A stretch of 39,324 bases of DNA from Phycisphaerales bacterium (GTDB lineage Bacteria > Planctomycetota > Phycisphaerae > Phycisphaerales > SM1A02). Location of the stretch: contig CP070772.1 of NCBI GenBank assembly GCA_020345805.1, positions 2,695,630 to 2,734,953 on the forward strand. Direction: 5' to 3'. The notes below the pieces were generated by a model that was not told the DNA's origin, did not search any database, and saw nothing but the letters and a program-made list of their open reading frames with translations. Position 1 is the first letter of the stretch, and each line of letters starts with the position of its first letter. The translations under genes were made by a program, and so were the position numbers. Positions 24,464 through 32,700 of this stretch are shown piece after piece.

Positions 24464-25966
24464 GTGACCGACGCCGCCCGTTTCTTTGCCGCTGACCTGG
24501 GAGCATCGGGCGGGCGGACGGCGATCGTTCATCTCGAGAACGGCCGGATCACCCTGGAGGAAACCCACAGGTTCGGCAACGGTCCGCTGGAGCGCGACGG
24601 CGGGCTGTACTGGGACGTGGAAGATCTGCTCGGGCAGATTGTCGTGGGCCTGCGCGAAGCCGCTCGCCGTGCCGATCGTCTTGACGGCATCGGTATCGAC
24701 ACCTGGGGCGTGGATTACGCGCTTCTGGACAAGCAGGGTGAACTGGTCGAACTTCCGCGGCATTATCGCGATCCCCGCACCACCGGCATCATGGAGCGCG
24801 CGTTTCAGCGCGTACCGAAGGCGGAGATCTACCGCCGCACCGGCATACAGTTCATGGCCCTCAACACCATTTACCAGCTTCTGGCGGAAGTCGAATCAGG
24901 TTCCGATCTGCTGAACCGGGCCGATCGCCTGCTGTTCATGCCCGACTATCTCCGCTACCGGCTCACCGGCGAAGCGTCCAGCGAGGAGACGATCGCCAGC
25001 ACCTCTCAGCTTTACGATCCGGCCGCCGGCCAGTGGGCGGGCGAGCTGATGGATCGGCTGGGAATACCGAGCCGGATCATGCCCCGGGTCAATCCCCCGG
25101 GCACGGTGATCGGACCGCTGGTTGAGTCGATTGCGGCGGAGGCCGGCCTGAAGCAGGCCACTTCGGTCATTGCCTCCGCCGGACACGACACCGCCGCTGC
25201 GGTGGCAGCGGTACCCGCCACTTATGGTGATTCAGGCTCGCCCACGAACTGGGCTTACATAAGCTCCGGCACCTGGTCGCTGGTGGGGCTGGAGCTGGAC
25301 AGGCCGCTCCGCACCGACGCGACGCTGGCCGATGATTTCACCAACGAGGTGGGGGTGTGCGGGAAGGTGCGCTTCCTGCGCAATGTCGCCGGCCTGTGGC
25401 TGGTGCAGGAATGCCAACGTAATTGGGCCGAGCAGGGGCAGGATGTTTCCTTCGCCGATCTGACGGACATGGCAGCGGGCGTGGAGCCGTTTCGGTCACT
25501 GATTGATCCCGATGACCCCGTGTTCGGCCCGCCGGGAGACATGCCGGAGCGGATCGGGGAATGGTGCGCGGACACCGGCCAGCCTCAGCCGGTCAGCGTG
25601 GGCCAGGTGGTGCGCTGCATTCTTGAAAGTCTCGCCCTGCGCTATCGCGGCGTGATCAGGAGGCTGGAACACCACGCCGGCCGGCCCATCGAGGTCATTC
25701 ACATGGTCGGGGGCGGAATCCGCAACAAGCTGCTCAACCAGTTCACCGCCGACGCCTGCGGCCGGCCCGTGGTGGCGGGGCCGGTGGAGGCGACCACCAT
25801 CGGAAACGCCACGGTCCAGGCCATGGCCGCGGGACATGTCCGCTCGCTGAGCGAGCTGCGAACGATCGTCGCCCGGTCCTTCCCCCTGGCTCGCTACGAA
25901 CCGCAGGACACCGACGCCTGGATTTGCGCGGAGGAGAGGATGCGCACGCTTCTTGCCGCCGGATGA
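24464..25966 (+). CDS. rhaB: Rhamnulokinase (FGGY family)
   Basis: Protein of 500 residues that phosphorylates L-rhamnulose at O1. I prefer the GTG at 24464 (GGAG nine bases upstream) over the GTG at 24398, because the product then begins just before FFAADLGASGGR, the normal N-terminus with the ATP-binding DLGASGGR. Further family marks are GIDTWGVDYALLD (catalytic Asp), SSGTWSLVG and the C-terminal MVGGGIRNKLLNQFTADACG. Length matches E. coli RhaB (489). It sits directly after rhaI. The third enzyme of the pathway, rhamnulose-1-phosphate aldolase, is not present as a typical RhaD; the convergent tandem aldolase is the nearest candidate. Confidence 0.95.
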   Translation: MTDAARFFAADLGASGGRTAIVHLENGRITLEETHRFGNGPLERDGGLYWDVEDLLGQIVVGLREAARRADRLDGIGIDTWGVDYALLDKQGELVELPRHYRDPRTTGIMERAFQRVPKAEIYRRTGIQFMALNTIYQLLAEVESGSDLLNRADRLLFMPDYLRYRLTGEASSEETIASTSQLYDPAAGQWAGELMDRLGIPSRIMPRVNPPGTVIGPLVESIAAEAGLKQATSVIASAGHDTAAAVAAVPATYGDSGSPTNWAYISSGTWSLVGLELDRPLRTDATLADDFTNEVGVCGKVRFLRNVAGLWLVQECQRNWAEQGQDVSFADLTDMAAGVEPFRSLIDPDDPVFGPPGDMPERIGEWCADTGQPQPVSVGQVVRCILESLALRYRGVIRRLEHHAGRPIEVIHMVGGGIRNKLLNQFTADACGRPVVAGPVEATTIGNATVQAMAAGHVRSLSELRTIVARSFPLARYEPQDTDAWICAEERMRTLLAAG

Positions 25967-26017
25967 CGATGATTGCCTCGATGCGCAGCGGGCCTCGGCG
26001 TGGTCTGCGGAAACCGG

Positions 26018-27349
26018 CTACCAGTTCCCGGCCTTCTCCGGCTCCAGCTTCCGCAAGTCCAATCCTCGCTCAAATGCCGCAGCGCGGTACAGGCAGATCT
26101 CCCGCACCGATGACGGATGGTGCAGCACCTCTGACAGTGACTGCGCGCCCACTCCCCACACGCCGCCTCCCCGCACGATGACCACCTTGTAGTCGTGCAG
26201 CAGGCGAATGAGCGTCTCGACATCCGCCTCAGGCCCCAGCACGGGAATCACCAGGTACAGGAAACTTCCCTCCGCATCTACGGGCACGATGCGGTCGTTC
26301 GGCTCGCGCTCGCCGGGATAAACGAAATGCGCCAGCGCCTCGGCTTCCGGGATGTAGCAGTGGGCAACGGTTTGGAAGTTGCTCTCCTCGTAGATCGCCT
26401 TGTGGATGGCCAGCTCGGGTGAGTCGCCGGGCTCGGCCTTCAGGGGCAGGCGCCTCAGCGGCCCCGATATCTCCCGGGGCATGGAGGCCTTGGGGGCGTA
26501 AAGCATCGACCCCACGCCGCGCACGGAGAGCGAGCCGGTGTGGAACGGCGAGATGCGCGATTCGAAGATTCTCGCCCCGGTCCTGCGGAACTCCCGCACC
26601 AGCTCCTCTTCCTCCGGGAAGTCGCAGACGCCGTCGTCGCCGACGGTGTAATCATCCGGCGCGTACGAGAAATGGGCCGCCGGATCGGCGTGGATGCCCG
26701 CCCGCAGTTTGGCCAGGTCCACGCCCACCTTCTCCGCGAGGTAGGCGATGTAGCCCGAGCTGTTGACAATGCACAGGCGGAACAGGCCTTCCTCGATGGT
26801 GCGGGCCTTGGCGAAGGCGCCGTGACCCTGGATGGCGGTGATCCGATGGTCGGCCAGGCGGCGGGGGATCGTCTCCGTCATCTCCTTCGAGCCGCTGGGC
26901 ACCGCGACCCAGTCAACCGGAACCATCTCACCCAGGTGGTAATAGCCCAGCGGATCCACCGGGAGGAACGGCTCCGGCTGGCTGGGCTTGTCCGCGTCGT
27001 CGAGCGTGACGAACGTCAGGTACTTCGTGTGCGCATGCACCGAAGCCTCGACTCCTTCCAGGGCGAGAATGCGGGCGTGGATGTCCGTCTCCGAGGAGGC
27101 CTTGTAGTAGCCGTGGTCGGTCTCCTGCAACGACAGGAAGCAGATGTCATTCGGCTGAAGGTCGCCTTTCTGGGAACCGGTGGAAGTGATCACCAGTTGC
27201 GGTTGTCCGGTGTCCGGATCCAGGCGGCGCATGGCGATATTACCGCTGTGACTGTCTTCGATATCGCACAGCAGCAGTGCCCGGCCGACACTCTGAAAGC
27301 GTCGCACCAGTTCCTCGCCCGCTTTCCATTTGCCGCCGGTCATGCCCAT
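26018..27349 (-). CDS. Tandem class II aldolase/adducin-domain protein
   Basis: Protein of 443 residues, about twice the size of a single class II aldolase, made of two such domains. Domain 1 (about 10-210) has all key features: SHSGNIAMR, TSTGSQKGD, SSETDIHARI (Glu87, likely acid/base), zinc ligands His105 and His107 (VHAHTKYLTF) and His176 (QGHGAFA). Domain 2 (about 250-430) keeps the fold (FHTGSLSVRG, SPELAIHKAIY) but has H-C-Y at 330-332 and G-G-G at 394-396 where zinc histidines should be, so it is probably not catalytic. The family splits ketose-1-phosphates such as rhamnulose-, fuculose- or methylthioribulose-1-phosphate to DHAP and an aldehyde, or dehydrates them (MtnB). GGAG lies five bases before the ATG, and the gene overlaps the AOR gene by ten bases. 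Which sugar it uses is open. Confidence 0.88.
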   Translation of the reverse strand: MGMTGGKWKAGEELVRRFQSVGRALLLCDIEDSHSGNIAMRRLDPDTGQPQLVITSTGSQKGDLQPNDICFLSLQETDHGYYKASSETDIHARILALEGVEASVHAHTKYLTFVTLDDADKPSQPEPFLPVDPLGYYHLGEMVPVDWVAVPSGSKEMTETIPRRLADHRITAIQGHGAFAKARTIEEGLFRLCIVNSSGYIAYLAEKVGVDLAKLRAGIHADPAAHFSYAPDDYTVGDDGVCDFPEEEELVREFRRTGARIFESRISPFHTGSLSVRGVGSMLYAPKASMPREISGPLRRLPLKAEPGDSPELAIHKAIYEESNFQTVAHCYIPEAEALAHFVYPGEREPNDRIVPVDAEGSFLYLVIPVLGPEADVETLIRLLHDYKVVIVRGGGVWGVGAQSLSEVLHHPSSVREICLYRAAAFERGLDLRKLEPEKAGNW

Positions 27350-29175
27350 CGGTTCTCCAGGCCCAGCGAGCGCAGACGCTCTTTGCCGGGCCTTCCTTCG
27401 TTATCCCAGCCCAGCAACTGATAATAATCGCCTCTCATTCTCGCGATCGTCTCTCTGGAAACAACGGATTCCCGCTCCTCGACCACGATGGGCTCGTCGC
27501 TGAACCGATCGGGCAGAGTGTCATCCTGCCAGCCGGCCCCCGCGGCGAGGTTGAACAGCCTCTCCAGGGTGGCGATGCGGTCCGCGATCTCCTCCAGCCG
27601 GGAGGTGGAGAAGTCGCCGCCGGTCGCGCCGCTGACCATGCGGGCCCACGGTTCGGTGCCGAAGGCGAAGCCGGTGAAACGGCAGATGCCCAGGCTGTCC
27701 TGGATGATCCCCAGGTTCTGGACGTTGCGGATGGCGATGGGCGACTGGAGCAGGCTGAAGCGGGGGATCTCTTTGGTACCCCCGAAAAACGCCAGCGACA
27801 CCGCGTATCCCCCCCGAAGATGGCACGCCCCGGTCGGGGAGGTCATGTAACCCAAGGCCTGGGTGTAGGAAGCCCGCGGATCGTAAGCGGGAATCTCCAG
27901 CCCCTTCACCGTCATGGAAAGTTCCGGATGCCCCAGTTTTTGCGCCATGCGCAGCGAGCCTTCGGCGAGCAGATCGCCCACGCCTTCGCGCAGCGCGATC
28001 TTCTTCACGAGCTGCTCCAGAACGTCGTGGTTGCCGAAGCTGAGATCGAACCCGCCGGTCTGCTCGGACGTGAGCATGCCCTTTTCGTACAGCTCCATCG
28101 CGCAGGCGATGGTCGCCCCGCAGCTCATGGTGTCCAGGCCCAGCTCGTTGCACCGATAGTTGGCCAGGGTGATCGCGGCAAGATCGTAGATTCCGCAGGC
28201 CGGCCCCAGCAGTGAAAGGCTCTCGTATTCCGGCCCTTCGCCCTTCTCATCACCGATCTCGGTGTGGCGCTGGCAGACCAGCGGGCACATGCCGCACGCC
28301 CCCGGCTTGGTCAGGATCGAGTCCCACAGCGCCCGGCTTGACACGTTCTCCAGATGCGGATGCACGTTGCTCTGGAAGTTGCGGGCGGGCAGCATGTCGA
28401 TGAGATCGATGAGGCGAATAAGCCCGGCGGTACCCAGGTCGCGAAGAAGCCTCCGGGCGATGGGCACCGCACGGATCAGGTAGCGCGCCTGCTCCAGGCC
28501 CGACCGGTACTTTTCCGGATCCGCCAGATCCAGCTTCATGTCGCCGGATACGCGGATCGCCTTGAGGTTCTTGCTGCCGAACACCGCCCCGGGGCCGCCC
28601 CGGCCGTAGGCCCGGTTCTTGTCGTTCATGACCGCGGCGAAGCGCACGAGGTTCTCGCCCGCCGGACCGATGCAGAGGATGCGCTGCTTTTTCCGGTCCG
28701 GGCGCTCCGCCATGAGTCGTTCGGTGGTCTGATGAGCGTCGAGCCCGCGAAGATGGGATGCGGGCAGGATGGTGGTTTCTTCGGGCGTCACGTCCACCAT
28801 CACCGGCTCAGGTGCGCGTCCCTTGATCACCAGCGCGTCGTAACCGGTGCTTTTGAATGCCGGCGCCCAGGTCCCGCCGCAGTTGGAGCTGCCGATCACG
28901 CCCGTCAGGGGCGACTTGAAGACCATGTGTCCCCGGCAGGAGGTGGGGGCGTTGGTACCCAGCAGGGGCGAGGTGGCCAGGGCCACGATGTTGTCCTCGC
29001 CCAGCGGATCGCATGCGGGATCTATCTCCTCGCAGAAGATGCGGGTGGCGAGCCCCCGCCCCCCCACGTACTCCTCGATCCACTCGGACTTCAGGGGACT
29101 CTCGCCGATGCGACCGGAGGTGAGGTCGATTTCCAGAATCCTGCCGTGATATCCACCGGCGATCGGGTTGCTCAT
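27340..29175 (-). CDS. Tungsten-type aldehyde:ferredoxin oxidoreductase
   Basis: Protein of 611 residues, the normal AOR length. It oxidises aldehydes to acids and passes electrons to ferredoxin, using a tungsten bis-pterin centre and a 4Fe-4S cluster. Cluster cysteines are Cys294-x2-Cys297-x3-Cys301 (ACGMCPLVCQRH) and Cys498 (LGICRF), the same arrangement as in Pyrococcus AOR. Pterin-binding regions include YGRGGPGAVFGSKNLKAI (about 190-207) and the N-terminal EYVGGRGLATRIF. It is the first gene of a two-gene operon with the tandem aldolase, which suggests that its substrate is the aldehyde released by that enzyme. It could also run in reverse, reducing acids. The 201-base gap to the divergent mtnA holds both promoters. 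Confidence 0.94.
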   Translation of the reverse strand: MSNPIAGGYHGRILEIDLTSGRIGESPLKSEWIEEYVGGRGLATRIFCEEIDPACDPLGEDNIVALATSPLLGTNAPTSCRGHMVFKSPLTGVIGSSNCGGTWAPAFKSTGYDALVIKGRAPEPVMVDVTPEETTILPASHLRGLDAHQTTERLMAERPDRKKQRILCIGPAGENLVRFAAVMNDKNRAYGRGGPGAVFGSKNLKAIRVSGDMKLDLADPEKYRSGLEQARYLIRAVPIARRLLRDLGTAGLIRLIDLIDMLPARNFQSNVHPHLENVSSRALWDSILTKPGACGMCPLVCQRHTEIGDEKGEGPEYESLSLLGPACGIYDLAAITLANYRCNELGLDTMSCGATIACAMELYEKGMLTSEQTGGFDLSFGNHDVLEQLVKKIALREGVGDLLAEGSLRMAQKLGHPELSMTVKGLEIPAYDPRASYTQALGYMTSPTGACHLRGGYAVSLAFFGGTKEIPRFSLLQSPIAIRNVQNLGIIQDSLGICRFTGFAFGTEPWARMVSGATGGDFSTSRLEEIADRIATLERLFNLAAGAGWQDDTLPDRFSDEPIVVEERESVVSRETIARMRGDYYQLLGWDNEGRPGKERLRSLGLENRWA

Positions 29176-29376
29176 GCTGCCGCCACCATGTCCCGCTGAT
29201 AACGAAGTCTGGAAGATGAATCGACCGTCAGCCGCAGTCTAGCAGTCGCGTTGCAGAGAAGCCATCGACCGAATCTTGCCGGAATGGCCGGCTGCGGGGT
29301 TTGGTCTGCCCGTTAGAATGGCACGGATATCTTCGCGACGACAGCGCGGCAATCGGCGGAAGGAACAGATTCCTCG
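29176..29376. promoter_or_regulatory. Divergent promoter region between AOR and mtnA
   Basis: Two operons diverge from these 201 bases. On the plus strand, TAGAAT (29314-29319) is a good -10 hexamer 57 bases before the mtnA ATG, though no TTGACA-like -35 stands at the right distance. AAGGA about 12 bases before the ATG is the ribosome site candidate. I saw no riboswitch-like fold (SAM or cobalamin) by eye. A shared regulator for both operons is plausible. Confidence 0.35.
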
Positions 29377-30495
29377 ATGAATGTGAACGGCAAGGCATAT
29401 CGATCGATCTGGCTCGCATCCGACGGATGGTCGGTGGAGGTGATCGATCAGACCCGGCTGCCGCACGAGTTTGTCGCAGCCCGTCTCACCTCCCTGGAGG
29501 AAGCGGCCGAGGCAATCAGGACCATGGTGGTGCGGGGGGCCCCGCTGATCGGGGCCACTGCGGCCTACGGCCTGTGCCTGGCCCTGCGCGAGGATCCGAG
29601 CGACGACAGTCTCCGGGCCGCGGCGGGACGGTTGATCGACACCCGGCCCACCGCTGTCAATCTCACCTGGGCGGTGCGCAGGGTGCAGGATGCAGTGATG
29701 CCGCTGCCCGAAGGGCAGCGCATTGAAGCGGCCTACGAATGCGCCGCAGAAATCTGCGATGAGGATGTGCGCACGAATCAGGCGATCGGCCGGCATGGAC
29801 TGACGCTTCTGCGCGATCACTGGGAACATCGCCGACAGCACGACCGGCTCAACATTCTCACGCATTGCAACGCCGGCTGGCTGGCGACCGTGGACTGGGG
29901 CACCGCCCTCGCGCCCGTGTATCTGGCGCACGACCACGGAATGCCCGTGCACGTGTGGGTGGACGAAACTCGACCCCGCAATCAGGGCGCGAGCTTGACC
30001 GCCTGGGAGCTTCTGCAGCACGGCATTTCCCATACCGTAATCGTCGACAACGCCGGCGGGCACCTGATGCAGCGGAACCTCGTTGACTGCTGCCTGGTGG
30101 GAACGGACCGCACGACCGCGGCCGGCGATGTGTGCAACAAGATCGGCACCTACCTCAAGGCCCTCGCGGCCCGCGACAACAACGTGCCGTTTTATGTCGC
30201 CCTGCCCGGCTCCACCATCGACTGGTCGATCGGCAAGGGCACGGCGGGAATCGAGATCGAGCAGCGGGATGTCGCCGAAGTCACCGGGATCGCAGGCCTG
30301 ACCGCGCGGGGCGAGGTCGAGCGCATTCAGCTCGGGCCCGCGGCAAGTCCGGCGGCGAACTATGCGTTCGACATCACACCCGCCCACCTGGTCACCTCCT
30401 TCATCACCGAGCGGGGCATCTGCCCGGCCGGCCGGGAGGGGCTCGCCTCGCTGTATCCGGAGCATGCCGGCGTCGATGTGGGGGAGGCGCGATGA
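29377..30495 (+). CDS. mtnA: S-methyl-5-thioribose-1-phosphate isomerase (MtnA)
   Basis: Protein of 372 residues that converts methylthioribose-1-phosphate to methylthioribulose-1-phosphate; relatives also use 5-deoxyribose-1-phosphate. Family marks: IRTMVVRGAPLIGATAAYG (48-65), DTRPTAVNLTWA (88-99), catalytic Cys164 in LTHCNAGWLAT, ETRPRNQGASLTAWEL (197-212) and catalytic Asp244 in VGTDRTTAAGDVCNKIGTY. The Cys-to-Asp distance of 80 equals that of Bacillus MtnA (160/240, from memory). It leads a plus-strand operon and its stop overlaps the start of the MttB-family gene (ATGA). No mtnP, mtnK, mtnB, mtnC or mtnD is in the window, so the oxygen-dependent methionine salvage route is not evident here. 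The divergent class II aldolase points to the DHAP-shunt variant. Confidence 0.95.
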   Translation: MNVNGKAYRSIWLASDGWSVEVIDQTRLPHEFVAARLTSLEEAAEAIRTMVVRGAPLIGATAAYGLCLALREDPSDDSLRAAAGRLIDTRPTAVNLTWAVRRVQDAVMPLPEGQRIEAAYECAAEICDEDVRTNQAIGRHGLTLLRDHWEHRRQHDRLNILTHCNAGWLATVDWGTALAPVYLAHDHGMPVHVWVDETRPRNQGASLTAWELLQHGISHTVIVDNAGGHLMQRNLVDCCLVGTDRTTAAGDVCNKIGTYLKALAARDNNVPFYVALPGSTIDWSIGKGTAGIEIEQRDVAEVTGIAGLTARGEVERIQLGPAASPAANYAFDITPAHLVTSFITERGICPAGREGLASLYPEHAGVDVGEAR

Positions 30496-31952
30496 GGCCC
30501 ACCCTTGCCCTTCTCTCCCCTGACCTGATCGAGCGCATCGACGCCGAGGCCAGGACCGTCCTGGCGACGCTGGGCGTGCGGGTTCACAACGATGAGGTTC
30601 TGAACCTTCTGGAGGATTGTGGTGGGCATGTTGACCGTGATGAACATCAAGCGCAGATGCCGGAGGAGATGATCGACCGCGCGCTGTCCGGCGCGCCGCG
30701 GACCGTGACTCTTTATGATCTTGAAGGGCGCAACGCCGTCGAGCTTGCCGGCGGCAGCGTCCACTTCACCCCCGGCTCCAGCGCTCTGACGCTGCTGGAC
30801 GGCGAGCGTGACGAGGCCCGCCCGCCCGACACCGCAGACTATGTCAGGTACGCGAGGCTCGTCGGCCGGCTGGAGCACATCGCCACCCAGAGCACCGCGT
30901 TCATCCCCGCCGATGTGCCCGAGGGAATCTCCGACAGCTATCGCCTGTACCTGTCGCTGATGTTCTGCGACAAGCCCGTGATCACCGGTGGTTTCGGCCT
31001 GGACTCGCTTGCCGTCATGAAGGACCTGCTGCTTGCGGTCCGCGGCAGCGAAAGCGCGCTGAAGGAAAAACCTTTCGCGGTCTTTTCCTGCTGTGCCCTG
31101 GCCCCGCTGAGCTGGAGCGAGGTGACCTCGGCGCACCTCATCCAGTGCGCCCGGGCCTCCATCCCGGCGGAGATAATCTCCATGCCCATGGCGGGGTTCA
31201 CCTCACCGGTCACGCTGGTGGGAACCCTCGTGCAGCATACCGCGGAGGTTCTCAGCGGCGTCGTGATCTCCCAGTGCGCCTCAGCGGGCGCTCCGGTCCT
31301 GTTCGGCGGTTCGGCGACGATATTCGATGTGCGTCACGCCACCGCCCCGATGGGGGCGGTCGAAAGCGCCATGCTCTCCTGCGCCTGCAACGAGATCGGC
31401 AAGCACCTGCATCTCCCCACGCAGGCCTATATCGGCCTGACGGATGCGAAAGTGGTCGACGCCCAGGCGGGGCTGGAAGCTTCGATGGGGGCGACGATGG
31501 CGGCCCTGTCGGGAATCAACAGCGTCGCCGGTCCCGGCATGATGGATTACCAGAACTGCTTCAGCCTTGAGAAGCTGGTCCTAGACAACGAGATGTGCGG
31601 CATGGCCCTGCGGCTGGCGCGGGGCATCGAGCCGTGCGAGGACTTTCCCTCCCTGCGGCGGTTCGAGGAGCTGCTGGCCGAGAAGCATCTGATGATCTCC
31701 GAGCACACCCGGCACCACCTGCGCGAGGAGCAGCATCTGCCCGGCCCCCTCATCGAGCGGGCGGAACGATCGAAATGGGAAGCGCTCGGCCGCGAAAGTC
31801 TCGCCGACAAGGCCCGGGCGGAGGTGGCGCGGCTCACCGGTGATGGCGCGGCATCCAGCCTGCCCGCGGATGTGAGAAAGCAACTTGTTCAACGCATGGA
31901 GCACGAGGCGAAGCGATGCGGGATGGATCGCATGCCGCCGATCGAAACATGA
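30492..31952 (+). CDS. MttB-family corrinoid methyltransferase (non-pyrrolysine)
   Basis: Protein of 486 residues, full length for the trimethylamine methyltransferase superfamily (PF06253). The true start is ATG 30492: GGGGAGG lies a few bases upstream and it overlaps the mtnA stop by four bases. Family stretches include the opening RIDAEARTVLATLGVRVHNDEVL, VHFTPGSSALTLLD, SGVVISQCASAGAPVLFGG and INSVAGPGMMDYQNCFSLEKL. There is no in-frame UAG, so it belongs to the large non-pyrrolysine branch, whose characterised members (e.g. MtgB) demethylate quaternary amines such as glycine betaine and methylate a corrinoid protein. The substrate here is unknown. The neighbours (reactivation domain, homocysteine methyltransferase, corrinoid protein) point to methyl transfer towards methionine. 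Confidence 0.92.
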   Translation: MRPTLALLSPDLIERIDAEARTVLATLGVRVHNDEVLNLLEDCGGHVDRDEHQAQMPEEMIDRALSGAPRTVTLYDLEGRNAVELAGGSVHFTPGSSALTLLDGERDEARPPDTADYVRYARLVGRLEHIATQSTAFIPADVPEGISDSYRLYLSLMFCDKPVITGGFGLDSLAVMKDLLLAVRGSESALKEKPFAVFSCCALAPLSWSEVTSAHLIQCARASIPAEIISMPMAGFTSPVTLVGTLVQHTAEVLSGVVISQCASAGAPVLFGGSATIFDVRHATAPMGAVESAMLSCACNEIGKHLHLPTQAYIGLTDAKVVDAQAGLEASMGATMAALSGINSVAGPGMMDYQNCFSLEKLVLDNEMCGMALRLARGIEPCEDFPSLRRFEELLAEKHLMISEHTRHHLREEQHLPGPLIERAERSKWEALGRESLADKARAEVARLTGDGAASSLPADVRKQLVQRMEHEAKRCGMDRMPPIET

Positions 31953-32665
31953 CTGAAATCGTGAAGTTTGACATCGAGGCAATCCTGCCCGAGCCCGCAT
32001 CGGTCCTCGGCTTCCAGGGGATCGAGTCGATCGACCGCGCTTCTGCGCGCATTCGGGCGATGGCCGAGGAGGCGATCGGCATGCTCGGGGACCTGGCATC
32101 GCCTGCGGCGATCACCGCCGGGATTACCGTCTCCGAGTTCGCCTCGCTCTACCAAGGTGAAGGTGCCAACGAGCCGGAGACGCCGGTGGAGGGAATATCC
32201 GAGCAGGCCGAGGCCTTGGCCCTTTATGCCGCGACGGTGGGGAAGGACGTCAGCGAGCGAATCACGGAGTGCTTCGCGGCGGGCGACTGCGCGGTGGGAG
32301 CGATGCTGGACTCGGCGGCCTCGGCCGCCGCCGATGGATTATCCCGCCGGCTGGAGCGCCGGTTCGCCGAACAGCTCGCCGGCGCCGGCGGGGTGCCGGA
32401 GGATCTTTGCGTGCTCGCATACAGTCCGGGCTATTGCGGCTGGCACATCAGCGGCCAGAGGCGGCTCTTTGAGTTTCTGAAGCCCGGGCAGATCGGAATC
32501 ACCCTCAACGACAGTTGCCTCATGCAGCCGTTGAAATCGGTATCGGGCGTCCTCATCGCCGGCCGGCGCGACATTCACGTCTTCGCCAGCTCGTATCCGT
32601 TCTGCCCTGAATGCCGGAACCAGACATGTCATCGGAGGATCGAAGCGATAATGGCGGATGAATGA
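31949..32665 (+). CDS. Stand-alone MetH-type cobalamin reactivation domain protein
   Basis: Protein of 238 residues from ATG 31949, which overlaps the previous stop by four bases. The C-terminal half is the AdoMet-binding activation domain of cobalamin methionine synthase (PF02965 type): CVLAYSPGYCGWHISGQRRL then FEFLKPGQIGITLNDSCLMQ and PLKSVSGVLIAG. The N-terminal half is the helical part of that domain. In MetH this domain re-methylates inactive cob(II)alamin with AdoMet and an electron; here it would serve a separate corrinoid protein. The tail has a Cys cluster (CPEC, then C) that MetH lacks and which could bind a metal or an Fe-S centre. Such stand-alone proteins occur in corrinoid gene clusters of anaerobes. 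Confidence 0.88.
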   Translation: MTEIVKFDIEAILPEPASVLGFQGIESIDRASARIRAMAEEAIGMLGDLASPAAITAGITVSEFASLYQGEGANEPETPVEGISEQAEALALYAATVGKDVSERITECFAAGDCAVGAMLDSAASAAADGLSRRLERRFAEQLAGAGGVPEDLCVLAYSPGYCGWHISGQRRLFEFLKPGQIGITLNDSCLMQPLKSVSGVLIAGRRDIHVFASSYPFCPECRNQTCHRRIEAIMADE

Positions 32666-32700
32666 CGGTTTGACCCACGATTGCTTTGTCGGGAATGACC

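Noticed and set aside
30132..30491. Upstream extension of the MttB-family protein by 120 codons
   Set aside because: The extension runs through mtnA in another frame; the ATG at 30492 with GGGGAGG and the four-base overlap gives the normal family length.
30492..31952. Pyrrolysine-containing trimethylamine methyltransferase
   Set aside because: The frame is fully open with no internal UAG, and no pyrrolysine synthesis genes are in the window.
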